DNA of 64,000 bases from Chloroflexota bacterium (GTDB lineage: Bacteria > Chloroflexota > Anaerolineae > Caldilineales > Caldilineaceae). Location: contig BOKO01000005.1 in NCBI GenBank assembly GCA_016861025.1, forward strand, positions 124,001 to 188,000, given 5' to 3'. The notes beneath the pieces were generated by a model that searched no databases, was not told the origin of the DNA, and was given only the letters and a program-made list of their open reading frames with translations. Position numbers and translations under genes: made by a program. Position 1 is the stretch's first letter, and every line of letters starts with the position of its first letter. This document shows positions 18,836 through 28,333 of this stretch, piece after piece.

Positions 18836-19369
18836 ATGAAGAAAATCAAATTTGCCACTGCCTGGCTCGGCGGCTGTTCCGGCTGTCACATGAGCTTTCT
18901 CGACCTCGACGAGAAACTTATCGACCTGGCGGATAAAATCGAGCTGGTCTACAGCCCCATCGCCGACGTGAAAGAGTTTCCCGCAGACGTCGATGTGACG
19001 CTGGTCGAAGGCGCAGTCGCCAACATGGACAACCTCGAGCTAGCGCAGCAGATTCGGGCGCGCAGCCGGCTGGTCGTAAGTTTTGGCGATTGCGCGGTGA
19101 CCGGCAACGTACCGACGCTGCGCAATAAGCTCGGCGTTGACGATCTGCTGACCGCAGTCTATCACGAAGGACCGGGACGCCACCCCACCGGCGGCGACAC
19201 GGTCATGCCCAAACTGTTGCCCAAAGTGCTGCCGCTGCACCAGGTGATCAAAGTCGACGCCTTCTTGCCCGGTTGCCCGCCCGACGCCGACCGCATTTGG
19301 GCGGCGGTCAGCGCGCTGCTGGCAGGTGAGCCGGTGGTGCTCGAACCAGAGATGCGAACCTTCGGATGA
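18836..19369 (+). CDS. hoxY: NiFe hydrogenase small subunit HoxY
   Basis: 177 residues from ATG 18836. The proximal [4Fe-4S] ligands are visible in WLGGCSGCHMSFLD (C14, C17), SFGDCAVTG and LPGCPPDAD. The short length and lack of a Tat signal agree with cytoplasmic group 3 enzymes. It passes electrons between the NiFe site in HoxH and the HoxU clusters. It is tightly packed between hoxU and hoxH (13-bp gap). Confidence 0.96.
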   Translation: MKKIKFATAWLGGCSGCHMSFLDLDEKLIDLADKIELVYSPIADVKEFPADVDVTLVEGAVANMDNLELAQQIRARSRLVVSFGDCAVTGNVPTLRNKLGVDDLLTAVYHEGPGRHPTGGDTVMPKLLPKVLPLHQVIKVDAFLPGCPPDADRIWAAVSALLAGEPVVLEPEMRTFG

Positions 19370-19382
19370 TCGGAGCTATCCT

Positions 19383-20837
<1,455 letters not shown>

Positions 20838-20849
<12 letters not shown>

Positions 20850-20867
20850 AGACTCAGCGTGATTAGA
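20838..20867 (+). repeat. Direct repeat of CAGCGTGATTAGA across the hoxH stop and hoxW start
   Basis: The 13-mer occurs at 20838-20850 and 20855-20867, separated by GACT. The first copy encodes the end of hoxH (Gln-Arg-Asp-stop). The second supplies the GTG start codon and second and third codons of hoxW. A short tandem duplication seems to have set the hoxH-hoxW junction. Confidence 0.7.
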
Positions 20868-21323
20868 AACACTGTGTCGGGCGATATTCTGATCATCGGC
20901 ATCGGCAACACCCTGCGTCGCGACGACGGCGCAGGGTGGCTTTTTGCCGAAGCGCTGGCAGCGCATCTGCGCGACGCCGGGCTGTCGGTTCAGCTTGAAC
21001 TGCACCACCAGCTCACCCCCGAAGCAGCGCTCGACGCTGCAGAATTGCAGCCTGCCGCCGTCGTCTTTGTCGACGCCAGCATCGCTGTTGATGAACCCAC
21101 GCTTACCCCGCTCCTTCCTGACGAAAGCGCTGGCGCCGCCAGCCACGGCTTGACGCCCGCCAGCCTGATGACGCTGATGCGCCGCCTCTACGCCGTCGCC
21201 GCGCCGGGCTGGCTGGTGCAGACCCCCGCCGAAGATTTCGGGCACGGTGAAGGGCTGAGCGCGGCGGCGCAGCGCGCAATGAATTCGGCTGTCACGATTG
21301 CTTCTCTACTGATCTCTTCTTAA
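20859..21323 (+). CDS. hoxW: Hydrogenase maturation endopeptidase (HoxW-like)
   Basis: 154 residues from GTG 20859. ILIIGIGNTLRRDDGAGWLFAE carries the nickel-sensing acidic residue of the HycI/HyaD/HoxW peptidases. The second acidic ligand is in VVFVDASI, and LELHHQLTPEAA is typical of the HoxW branch. It should cut the HoxH tail after His463 once nickel is in place. Its 3' end overlaps the convergent marR gene by 18 bp. Confidence 0.92.
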   Translation: MIRNTVSGDILIIGIGNTLRRDDGAGWLFAEALAAHLRDAGLSVQLELHHQLTPEAALDAAELQPAAVVFVDASIAVDEPTLTPLLPDESAGAASHGLTPASLMTLMRRLYAVAAPGWLVQTPAEDFGHGEGLSAAAQRAMNSAVTIASLLISS

Positions 21324-21773
21324 CTTCTCACGCTCCTGATCCCATAGTTTTGTGAATCGTTCAAAGACGTCACAAATGATCGTCAGTTCACTTTCCGAGT
21401 AACTTGACATCAATTCGTCTTGTGCGTTTCTGGCCGATTCAAACCATGATGCGATTTTTTCAGCAGCCGATTTTGTGGGGGTGATCAGCACCCCGCGACG
21501 ATCATTGGGATTGGAGCGCCGCTCAATTAAGCCCGCCTTTTCAAGCCGATCGAGCATGGCGGTCGTTGCACCAGAAGTGAGGCCAGTCTGCCTGGCAAGC
21601 TCAGAAGGTGTAGCCATGCCCTTCAAGAAGAGAAGCCGAAGACATTCTGTGTCGGTTGCGTTAAGGCCTGCCCATTCATCGACGGCCTTTTGAAACAACC
21701 TCAAATGAATGCCATACTCCCTCACCGCCGCCAGAGCTCGTTTCTTTAAGTCTGTCTTTGTGAATTCCGTCAT
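21306..21773 (-). CDS. MarR family transcriptional regulator
   Basis: 155 residues, winged helix-turn-helix with ATPSELARQTGLTSGATTAMLDRLEKAGLIERRSNPNDRRG, where the wing DRRG is a MarR hallmark. It is convergent with hoxW (18-bp overlap) and divergent from the DUF1801 gene. The 107-bp AT-rich gap between them holds CTCAATTATCAAG-like imperfect dyads that could be its operator. The neighbouring low-GC composition hints at lateral gain. Confidence 0.9.
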   Translation of the reverse strand: MTEFTKTDLKKRALAAVREYGIHLRLFQKAVDEWAGLNATDTECLRLLFLKGMATPSELARQTGLTSGATTAMLDRLEKAGLIERRSNPNDRRGVLITPTKSAAEKIASWFESARNAQDELMSSYSESELTIICDVFERFTKLWDQEREKLRRDQ

Positions 21774-21880
21774 AGAAACATCCTTGACATTATCTCAATT
21801 ATCAAGTATCTTTATTATATAACAATTTTTGCCTGAATGCAAGGCGTCAGAACAAGCTCGTATCAGACAAGGAGATTTTC

Positions 21881-22345
21881 ATGAGTTCCAAGACAGATGC
21901 ACAAAAACCCGCCAAGAAGTCCAGGGAAGGATTCACAGCCGAAGAAAGAGCCGCGATGAAGGCTCGCTCCCAGGAATTGAAAGCAGAAGCGCGTGCACTC
22001 AAAAACAGGGAGGAAGGGGAAAAAGCTGTGTTTGCGGCGATCGAGGAGATGAAGGAAGAAGATCGTTTCATGGCAAAACGATTACATGAGATCATCATCG
22101 CCAGCGCCCCAGAGCTGACGCCGAAGACGTGGTATGGAATGCCTGCGTATGCCAATAAGGAGGGGAAGGTTATTTGTTTCTTCCAGGCGGCGAGTAAGTT
22201 CAATGTGCGGTATGCGACGTTTGGTTTCCAGCCTGATGCGAATCTTGACGATGGCAACATGTGGGCGACTTCTTTTGCATTGATACGGTTGACCCCTGTC
22301 GAAGAGGAAAAGATTGTTGCACTTGTAAAGAAAGCGGTGAGCTGA
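21881..22345 (+). CDS. DUF1801 (YdhG/YdeI-like) protein with charged N-terminal extension
   Basis: 154 residues. The first 60 are Lys/Glu/Ala-rich and predicted helical (AEERAAMKARSQELKAEARAL). The rest matches the DUF1801 fold (LHEIIIASAPELTPKTWYGMPAYANKEGKVICFFQAA). A ribosome site AAGGAG precedes the ATG. Function is unknown for the family, though some members are linked to iron chaperone-like folds. Its codon use is more AT-rich than surrounding genes, and with the divergent MarR regulator it looks like a small acquired unit. Confidence 0.8.
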   Translation: MSSKTDAQKPAKKSREGFTAEERAAMKARSQELKAEARALKNREEGEKAVFAAIEEMKEEDRFMAKRLHEIIIASAPELTPKTWYGMPAYANKEGKVICFFQAASKFNVRYATFGFQPDANLDDGNMWATSFALIRLTPVEEEKIVALVKKAVS

Positions 22346-22369
22346 GAATTGATCAGAAGTGCAAGAGAG

Positions 22370-22404
22370 CAGTCAGGAACACGCCCAAGGGGTGTTCCTG
22401 ACTG
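22370..22404 (+). terminator. Rho-independent terminator of the DUF1801 gene
   Basis: CAGTCAGGAACAC (22370-22382) pairs perfectly with GTGTTCCTGACTG (22392-22404) over a 9-nt loop. A short T-run (GATTTTG) follows at 22409-22415. It lies 25 bp after the stop. Confidence 0.75.
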
Positions 22405-22419
22405 GCAAGATTTTGCCGT

Positions 22420-22466
22420 GCGCAATCCTTTCTCTCCCTGTTCTACCAGGGAGGTTGGGATTGTGC
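22420..22466 (-). terminator. Hairpin downstream of the epimerase gene
   Basis: GCGCAATCC (22420-22428) pairs with GGATTGTGC (22458-22466). An inner CTCCCTG/CAGGGAG stem closes over a 6-nt loop. It lies about 110 bp beyond the stop of the minus-strand epimerase gene, the last of the ten-gene catabolic cluster, and may end that transcript. Confidence 0.45.
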
Positions 22467-22577
22467 ATCAGAAGTTTTTGTTTCTGTGTCTGCAATTTGC
22501 AAAATCCTTTGCGAATTTGGGGGAATCTCACTTGAAACAGCCGTGGCAGGAGAAAAGGCTCCTTGACTTGCAGAACA

Positions 22578-23504
22578 TCATGCAAACGCAGCGATGGTTG
22601 AGGCAATGCCATCCGCTAACGGAGTCGAGAAAATCGTAGTTGCATGATCCCGAAGCGAACGGTCGTCACATCCCTCCGGAAATGGCAGCACTGAATCGGC
22701 GCACGTGATCTGCACGTCGGGTCGCGCCGCCATGATCAGCCGGGCGACTTCCGCCACGCTGACGATTGGCCCGCCCAGGTTGAAAGCCAGTGCGCCTTCC
22801 GACGGTTGCTCTGCAGCCAGAATGAACTGCTGCGCAACATCCGATGCAAAGTGAAACTGCATAGCGCCGCCAAAGTTGATGTGGAAATCTTCACCGCGCG
22901 CGGCGGCTGCCATGGCTTTGGTTGGTTCACTGGTCACGCCTTGATCGCGCCCTACTCCATAGACGGTGTAGGGCCGCAGCGCCGTACTGCTGATAGCGTA
23001 GTCATGCCAGTAGACCTGCGCCGTCAATTCGTTGGCGACCTTGTAGACGCCGTAAAGCGTGCGCGGCGCAACCGGTGCGTCAGCCGGCAGCAGCCCTGGT
23101 GCGTACATCTCCGGCGGCCCATAGACGGCGACCGAGGATGCGAACGCTACATGTGTCACGCCAGTGCACCGCGCCGCCTCGAAGACATTGATCGTTCCAG
23201 TGACATTGACCTGGGCGCCGACCGGTGGATTGGCGCGGCAGAAGGGCACCTGCAGCGCAGCAAGATGAATCACGTGTGTGATCGCATAATGCTCGAAGAC
23301 GGTTCGCACTTGCTGTGTGTCGGTCAGATCGCCGCGCACAAACGTGATTGCAGTCTGCTCGTCCTGGCTCATCAGTAGATCGAGCCGGTGGCGGTCATCG
23401 CTTAGATCGAAACAGACGGCGCGCTTGCCTGTTCGTAGCAGATGATAAAGCGTCCAGGCGCCCAGGCAGCCCATGCCACCGGTCACGAGATAGGTGTCAG
23501 CCAT
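22578..23504 (-). CDS. NAD-dependent epimerase/dehydratase (extended SDR)
   Basis: 308 residues. The Rossmann motif is TGGMGCLGAW (G-x2-G-x2-G) near the N-terminus, with an acidic D at the end of beta-2 (CFDLSDD) that favours NAD. The catalytic pair is Y-x3-K (LYGVYKVANEL), with Ser in FASSVAVYG. It acts on a nucleotide sugar or free sugar, and the substrate is not readable. Its start overlaps the corrinoid gene stop by 8 bp. It is the last gene of the minus-strand sugar cluster, so a free-sugar or sugar-acid dehydrogenase role is possible. Confidence 0.85.
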   Translation of the reverse strand: MADTYLVTGGMGCLGAWTLYHLLRTGKRAVCFDLSDDRHRLDLLMSQDEQTAITFVRGDLTDTQQVRTVFEHYAITHVIHLAALQVPFCRANPPVGAQVNVTGTINVFEAARCTGVTHVAFASSVAVYGPPEMYAPGLLPADAPVAPRTLYGVYKVANELTAQVYWHDYAISSTALRPYTVYGVGRDQGVTSEPTKAMAAAARGEDFHINFGGAMQFHFASDVAQQFILAAEQPSEGALAFNLGGPIVSVAEVARLIMAARPDVQITCADSVLPFPEGCDDRSLRDHATTIFSTPLADGIASTIAAFA

Positions 23505-24141
23505 TCGTCACCATCGCCTTCGCCAGTGTGACGGCCTGGCTGGCATCCGGCGCATAGCCGTCGGCATGGATATGTTCAGCATATTCGTCGTTGACCGGCG
23601 CGCCGCCCACGATGATCTTGACCTGGTCGCGCAGACCAGCAGCGGACAAGGCGTCGATGGTCGTCTGCATCGCAGGCATTGTCGTCGTCAACAACGCCGA
23701 GAGCGCCACGATGTCAGGTTTGTGCTCCAGCACAGCGTTGACAAAGCGCGACGGATGCACGTCTGGGCCGAGATCATGCACCTGGAAGCCGGCGCCCTCC
23801 AACATCATGGCGACTAGATTCTTGCCGATATCGTGCATGTCGCCTTTAACCGTGCCGATCACGACCGTGCCCGCAGCCTGCACCTTCGAATTTTGAAGAT
23901 GTGGACGAAGGATCGACAGCCCTGCTTGCAGCGCTTTGGCGGAGGTGAACATCTCAGCCACATAGTAATCGCCCGCTTCGTACAACTCGCCAACACGGCT
24001 CATGGCCGCGATCATGCCCTCGTTCAGAATTGTTTCGGCGCTCAGCCCGGCGTCGAGCGCCGCCTGCACAGCCCCTGGCGCCGCCGGGATGTCACCGTCG
24101 AGAATCGCAGCAAAGATGCTGTCGAGCAGTTCTTCTTCCAT
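23497..24141 (-). CDS. Corrinoid (B12)-binding methyltransferase protein, MtaC/MttC-like
   Basis: 214 residues from ATG 24141 (GAGGAAATC upstream). The N-terminal helical cap domain (about 1-85) is followed by a Rossmann-like cobalamin-binding domain. The latter has the base-off signature D-x-H-x2-G (VKGDMHDIGKNLVAMML), with ALLTTTMPAM and GGAPVN downstream. Such proteins carry methyl groups on cobalt between a substrate methyltransferase and tetrahydrofolate. The gene is 34 bp after the UroD-type methyltransferase, its likely partner. No RamA/RACo-type reactivator is seen in the window. Confidence 0.93.
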   Translation of the reverse strand: MEEELLDSIFAAILDGDIPAAPGAVQAALDAGLSAETILNEGMIAAMSRVGELYEAGDYYVAEMFTSAKALQAGLSILRPHLQNSKVQAAGTVVIGTVKGDMHDIGKNLVAMMLEGAGFQVHDLGPDVHPSRFVNAVLEHKPDIVALSALLTTTMPAMQTTIDALSAAGLRDQVKIIVGGAPVNDEYAEHIHADGYAPDASQAVTLAKAMVTNG

Positions 24142-24175
24142 GATTTCCTCGCAAGTATGTATCGAGTGCGCAAAC

Positions 24176-25414
24176 TCAGCGGTACTCGTCGATAGCTTCA
24201 AACATCGCTATGATGTTGGCTGGCGGTACATCGGGCAAAATATTGTGCACGGTGTTGAAGACAAAGCCGCCGCCCGGCGCCAGCGCCTCGATGTTGGCGC
24301 GCACATTGTCCTTGACCTGCGCTGGCGTGCCGCGATTGAGTATAAATCGTGTGTCGACGCCACCGCCCCAGAACGTGAGATGCTTGCCGAACTCTTGCTT
24401 CAGCCGGGCTGGCTCCATGTCGCGCGCAATAGTCTGGACGGGATTGATGATCTCGAAGCCTGCCTCGATCAGGTCGGGCAGCAGCTTGTAGATCGAACCG
24501 CACGAATGCAGAAAGGTGTGCATCGAGCTGTGCTGCTTGACGTAATCGGTCATGATCTTGTGGCGCGGCTTGAACAACTGTCGATAGGTTTTGGGCGACA
24601 TAAACGGCCCCTGATCGGCGCCCAGGTCGTCGCCAAAGCGGGCGATGTCAGCAATATCGCCGACAGCGGCGCAGACTTTCTCCAGCGTCTTCAGATGTTG
24701 TTCTACAAGCGCATCGAGCAGCCGTTCCACGTTGCCAGGATCGGTGACAATGTCGACGAGAAAGTTGTCAAGCCGACGCAGAAAGGCGCCCCACTCGAAC
24801 AGATTGCACCCGATGACGATCATCAATGCGCGGTCGGTGCTGGCGCGCAGCGCCAGTGCTCGCGCCCGTAGTTGTTGCCAGAAGTCCGCATCGCCTGCAT
24901 GATCCCAAGGACTGTGCGCCAGACCGGCCCAATGCACCAACGGCATCACCGTGGGCAGGTCGCTGAAATCGGCTGGATAACCATCAAGGTACGGAAAGCA
25001 CGTCTGGTCGAAAAAAGTGGCGCCAAGCGGCATCGTGGCGATGCGCACGTTGTCCTGATTGAAGACCTCCCAATCGCCGTTGGGCTGTGGGCTGGGCTTA
25101 AACCAGGTCGGGAAGTGCACAGGCGTGCCATCTGGTAAGTTGATCGCATACCAGTCTTCCGGCCGGTCGTCGAATGCCCGACCGATGTCAACTACGTCGA
25201 TCCGAAAGAGATCGAGCATCTCATCATTCGGTTGTGCGATCTGCTGTACGACGTCGTAGACCTGTGTGGGCCAGTGCGCTTTACCCAGTGCATGCTTAAG
25301 ATGATAGTGGGCGATAGCGGAAATCCCCGAGCTGGGCGTCGATCCCAAATCGACGGGCACGCCATCTGGCTCCTGGTGACGGATGGCCGCAAGCACGCGT
25401 TCACGTGCATTCAT
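24176..25414 (-). CDS. Uroporphyrinogen decarboxylase-family (MtaA/MtvB-like) methyltransferase
   Basis: 412 residues from ATG 25414 (AAGGAG 6 nt upstream). The UroD-superfamily barrel is recognised from MNARERVLAAIRHQEPDGVPVDLGS at the start. Zinc-ligand-like residues of the methyltransferase branch appear in the C-terminal half (FLHSCGSIYKLLPDLIEAGFEIINPVQ). This branch includes corrinoid methyltransferases, not haem-pathway HemE, and the partner corrinoid gene is adjacent. Substrate could be a methylated compound imported by the ABC system next door. That assignment is inference. Confidence 0.88.
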   Translation of the reverse strand: MNARERVLAAIRHQEPDGVPVDLGSTPSSGISAIAHYHLKHALGKAHWPTQVYDVVQQIAQPNDEMLDLFRIDVVDIGRAFDDRPEDWYAINLPDGTPVHFPTWFKPSPQPNGDWEVFNQDNVRIATMPLGATFFDQTCFPYLDGYPADFSDLPTVMPLVHWAGLAHSPWDHAGDADFWQQLRARALALRASTDRALMIVIGCNLFEWGAFLRRLDNFLVDIVTDPGNVERLLDALVEQHLKTLEKVCAAVGDIADIARFGDDLGADQGPFMSPKTYRQLFKPRHKIMTDYVKQHSSMHTFLHSCGSIYKLLPDLIEAGFEIINPVQTIARDMEPARLKQEFGKHLTFWGGGVDTRFILNRGTPAQVKDNVRANIEALAPGGGFVFNTVHNILPDVPPANIIAMFEAIDEYR

Positions 25415-25467
25415 AGCAACTCCTTTCTGGCAAGCCATTGGTTTGCCATCTCTATGTCCAGGCCAGA

Positions 25468-26982
25468 TCAGGCAAGATACTGACCAATCTCTTGGCTAAC
25501 CTCTTCGTAGCCGCGCACCGGCGCACCTTCTTCACCGTTGTTGCGCACCTCGCCTACAATCTTAAAATCTTTGAAGACGAGGATGCGCCGCGCCACATTG
25601 ATAATCTCCGGCATGTCCGACGAGATCAGAATGATCGATTTGCCTTCGCGGCTGGCGAGATTCCAGATCAACTGATGAATGTACTCTTTGGCGCCGATAT
25701 CGACGCCGATCGTGGGTTCGTCGATAATCAGAATATCGCACTGCGCGGCCAGCCACTTGGCAATACTCACCTTCTGCTGATTGCCGCCGCTGAGACTGCC
25801 GACCACTTGACTTGGGCCGGTGGCGCGAATTTCCAGCGCGTGCATAAGCTTGCGGGCAGCGGTGGTCTCGGCGGCTAACTGGATCGAGCCAAGCCGGTCA
25901 CGCAGCCGGTTCCATATCGTGATGGCGACGTTGGTCTTGATGCTCGCGCTGAGGATCAGCCCTTTCTCCTTGCGATTCTCAGAGACGTACCCCATGCGAT
26001 ACTTGAAGAGGCTATCCGCCATGCTGTGAATGTGCGTAGGCTTATCGTTGATCAGCACTTCACCGCTATCTTTGCGCGCCTCGCCAATCAGGATTTGCGC
26101 CAGTTCGGTGCGTCCAGAGCCGACCAGTCCATAGAAGCCGAGAATCTCGCCGCGCTGCAAAACGAAGCTGACATCGTGAAACCGCCCCGCCTGGCAAATC
26201 GAGCGCGCCTCCAACGCCACATGCCCCGCATCGACCTTCAGTCTGCCCAGATCGAGGGTGCGAGCGTCGCGCCCGATCATCATCTGCACGATCTGCGCCT
26301 TGGTCAGTCCTGCGATCGGGCGTGTGCCAATCAGGCAGCCGTCGCGCAATACGGACACCTTGTCGGCAACCGCCAGAACCTCCTCGAGTTTGTGCGAGAC
26401 GAAAAGCACCGTCACGCCTTCAGCTTTGAGCCGGCGCAACAAGGCGAGCAGATTCTCCGTCTCGTGGCGTGTCAGCGCCGAAGTTGGCTCGTCCATGACT
26501 AAGATGCGCGCGTCGGAGGAAAGCGCGCGGGCAATCATGATGAGTTGTTTCTGCGCCGCGCTCAGGGTGGCGACAATCTGTCTCACCGGCACGGCAAGAT
26601 CGACCATTGTCGCGTAGCGGGCTGCATCCTGGTTGATGCGCTTCCAGTCGATGCGCCCGTGCGTCAGATAGCGGTCGAGCTTGTCGAGCATGATGTTCTC
26701 CGCCACCGTGCTCTTAGGAATGATCTGAATCTCCTGGCTGACCAGGTTGATCTTGCGGTCGAGCGCATCCTTGTAGGTGTGCAGCGTGATGCGTGCGCCG
26801 TTTAGCAGCACTTCGCCGTCGTCGGGCGTGTAGACACCGCAGATGATCTTGATCAGCGTGCTCTTGCCTGCGCCGTTTTCTCCGACGATGGCGTGAACTT
26901 CGCCTGGGGCGAATTCAACGGACACATCGTCGAGCGCGCGTACGCCCGGAAAGGACTTGGTCACGTGGCGAATTTGCAACAT
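25468..26982 (-). CDS. Sugar ABC importer ATPase with two ABC domains (RbsA/MglA type)
   Basis: 504 residues from ATG 26982 (GAGGAG upstream). First ABC domain: Walker A GENGAGKSTLIK, signature LSAAQKQLIM, Walker B ILVMDEPTSAL. Second: FYGLVGSGRTELAQIL, signature LSGGNQQKVSIAKWL, Walker B ILIIDEPTIGVD. Double-ABC ATPases of this kind drive import of monosaccharides with an RbsC-like permease and RbsB-like binding protein, both encoded just upstream. The unit continues with the methyltransferase and corrinoid genes. Confidence 0.95.
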   Translation of the reverse strand: MLQIRHVTKSFPGVRALDDVSVEFAPGEVHAIVGENGAGKSTLIKIICGVYTPDDGEVLLNGARITLHTYKDALDRKINLVSQEIQIIPKSTVAENIMLDKLDRYLTHGRIDWKRINQDAARYATMVDLAVPVRQIVATLSAAQKQLIMIARALSSDARILVMDEPTSALTRHETENLLALLRRLKAEGVTVLFVSHKLEEVLAVADKVSVLRDGCLIGTRPIAGLTKAQIVQMMIGRDARTLDLGRLKVDAGHVALEARSICQAGRFHDVSFVLQRGEILGFYGLVGSGRTELAQILIGEARKDSGEVLINDKPTHIHSMADSLFKYRMGYVSENRKEKGLILSASIKTNVAITIWNRLRDRLGSIQLAAETTAARKLMHALEIRATGPSQVVGSLSGGNQQKVSIAKWLAAQCDILIIDEPTIGVDIGAKEYIHQLIWNLASREGKSIILISSDMPEIINVARRILVFKDFKIVGEVRNNGEEGAPVRGYEEVSQEIGQYLA

Positions 26983-27018
26983 TGCGCGCACTCCTCGGCA
27001 ACAGCGCCTACACAGCGA

Positions 27019-27106
27019 AACCACAAAGACACAGCGGACACGAAACTGCACGAAGAAGAGCGATTTTATCTTTGTGCGGCTTTGTGCTCTCTGTGTCTTC
27101 GCGGTT
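27019..27106. repeat. Long imperfect hairpin element between binding-protein and ATPase genes
   Basis: AACCACAAAGACACAG (27019-27034) pairs with CTGTGTCTTCGCGGTT (27091-27106) with two mismatches. The pairing continues inward through CACGAAACTGCACGAAGA and TCTTTGTGCGGCTTTGTG, giving arms of roughly 40 nt around a short loop. It fills the 157-bp gap inside the ABC operon. It looks like a dispersed palindromic repeat or MITE-like element. A role in differential mRNA stability is possible. Confidence 0.6.
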
Positions 27107-27139
27107 GAGCTTTAGTCAGAACCCATCCGTATCAACAAC

Positions 27140-28234
27140 CTACTTCTCAAGATACTTGTCGAGCAATTCAGCCTTGATCTGCTCGGTGACAGCCAGGATG
27201 TCCTCAGAGTAGGTTTCCAGATTGTCCTTTGTGGCAAATGCAAAGCCCGCGTCGACAAAATAGGCGTCCGCCTTGGGTTTATACCCTTCCGCCATATATT
27301 GAAGTAGGAGCAGGCTCAGATAGCCATGTCCGTAGGGATTCTGGACGATGGTGCCGTCCATGACGCCGTTGGCGATTGCCTGCATAACCACCTCATCGGT
27401 GTCGATGCCGACGGCATGGATCACGCGCTCGCCACCCTTCTCCTTATATTCGCTCAGCACCTGGGCGATGGCGACGCTGGGCGTGTAGCCGGTGGCGATG
27501 ATGCCATCCACTTTATCGATGTTGGCGGAGAGCGCGTCGCCGACCTTCTGGACGGCGGTTTCGACGCTGGTCATGCCTGCCACTTCCTGAATGATGGTTA
27601 CGTCAGGATACTTGGCGACGACCTCTTCGATGCCCTGTTTGCGCAGCGCAGTGTTGGGGTCTTCCAGCACTTCAAGGACGTTGATGATGTTGCCCTTGCC
27701 ACCCATCGCTGCGATCAACTCTTCGGCGGCGCGCATTGCTGCAACCTTAACGTCGGTGGCGACGGCAAAGGAGGCAGTGGTCGGCTGAGCGGTGGAGGTG
27801 CCGAAGTTGACAATGTTGGCGCCCGCCGCTGTCAGCTCCTCATAGAGGCCATTGGCGCCGCTGGCATCGGCCGGATAGACAGAAAAGGCATTGAAGCCCT
27901 GCGCAGCCAACGCCTCCATGCGCTGGTTCTGGCTATCCTGCGTCCAGTCCGGGCCGATCTGTTTCTCGACCGCAATGCCGGTGTCGGCTTCAAATGCCTC
28001 TACACCCTTGCGCACATCTTCATAGTACGGGTGCGGCGCCGGTGCGTACCACACCGGCTTGAAGTTGCTGGCGGGCGCCGCAGCTTCAGCGGGGGCCGCC
28101 GCTGTTGCGGCCGCATCTCCGGCGACAGGAGCGACTGGCGCTGCGTCGGGAACCGCACAGGCTGCCAGGATCATTGTCATCATTAGCGACACCAGCATCA
28201 TCCATGAAAACAGTCGTGCATGTTGTTGCTTCAT
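27140..28234 (-). CDS. Sugar ABC transporter substrate-binding lipoprotein (RbsB type)
   Basis: 364 residues. The signal peptide has a lipobox LAAC (Cys about 26), then an Ala/Pro-rich linker to about residue 55. The type I periplasmic-binding fold follows (FKPVWYAPAPHPYYEDVRKGVEAFEADTG, MEALAAQGFNAFSVYPAD, VEKQIGPDW). It captures a pentose, hexose or sugar-like ligand outside the membrane for the adjacent permease and ATPase. The actual sugar is unknown, but the cluster's dehydratase points to a deoxy sugar or sugar acid. Confidence 0.94.
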   Translation of the reverse strand: MKQQHARLFSWMMLVSLMMTMILAACAVPDAAPVAPVAGDAAATAAAPAEAAAPASNFKPVWYAPAPHPYYEDVRKGVEAFEADTGIAVEKQIGPDWTQDSQNQRMEALAAQGFNAFSVYPADASGANGLYEELTAAGANIVNFGTSTAQPTTASFAVATDVKVAAMRAAEELIAAMGGKGNIINVLEVLEDPNTALRKQGIEEVVAKYPDVTIIQEVAGMTSVETAVQKVGDALSANIDKVDGIIATGYTPSVAIAQVLSEYKEKGGERVIHAVGIDTDEVVMQAIANGVMDGTIVQNPYGHGYLSLLLLQYMAEGYKPKADAYFVDAGFAFATKDNLETYSEDILAVTEQIKAELLDKYLEK

Positions 28235-28296
28235 CTTGAGTCTCCCTGACTTGGTAAATGTTGAAACGCAAAACTATGAACCATAGACCAGAACGA

Positions 28297-28333
28297 CGGT
28301 CGGTCCGGACGGCGGAAACCGGCCGCCCGACCG
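28297..28333 (-). terminator. Hairpin immediately after the permease gene
   Basis: CGGTCGG (28297-28303) pairs with CCGACCG (28327-28333), with more GC pairing inside. It directly abuts the permease stop codon on the minus strand, before the binding-protein gene. It may protect or attenuate the transcript between these two genes. It is a weak candidate because there is no U-tract. Confidence 0.35.

Noticed and set aside
21774..21880. MarR operator in the AT-rich marR/DUF1801 gap
   Set aside because: CTCAATTATCAAG and neighbours are only partly symmetric; not strong enough for a feature of its own, so noted only under the marR gene.
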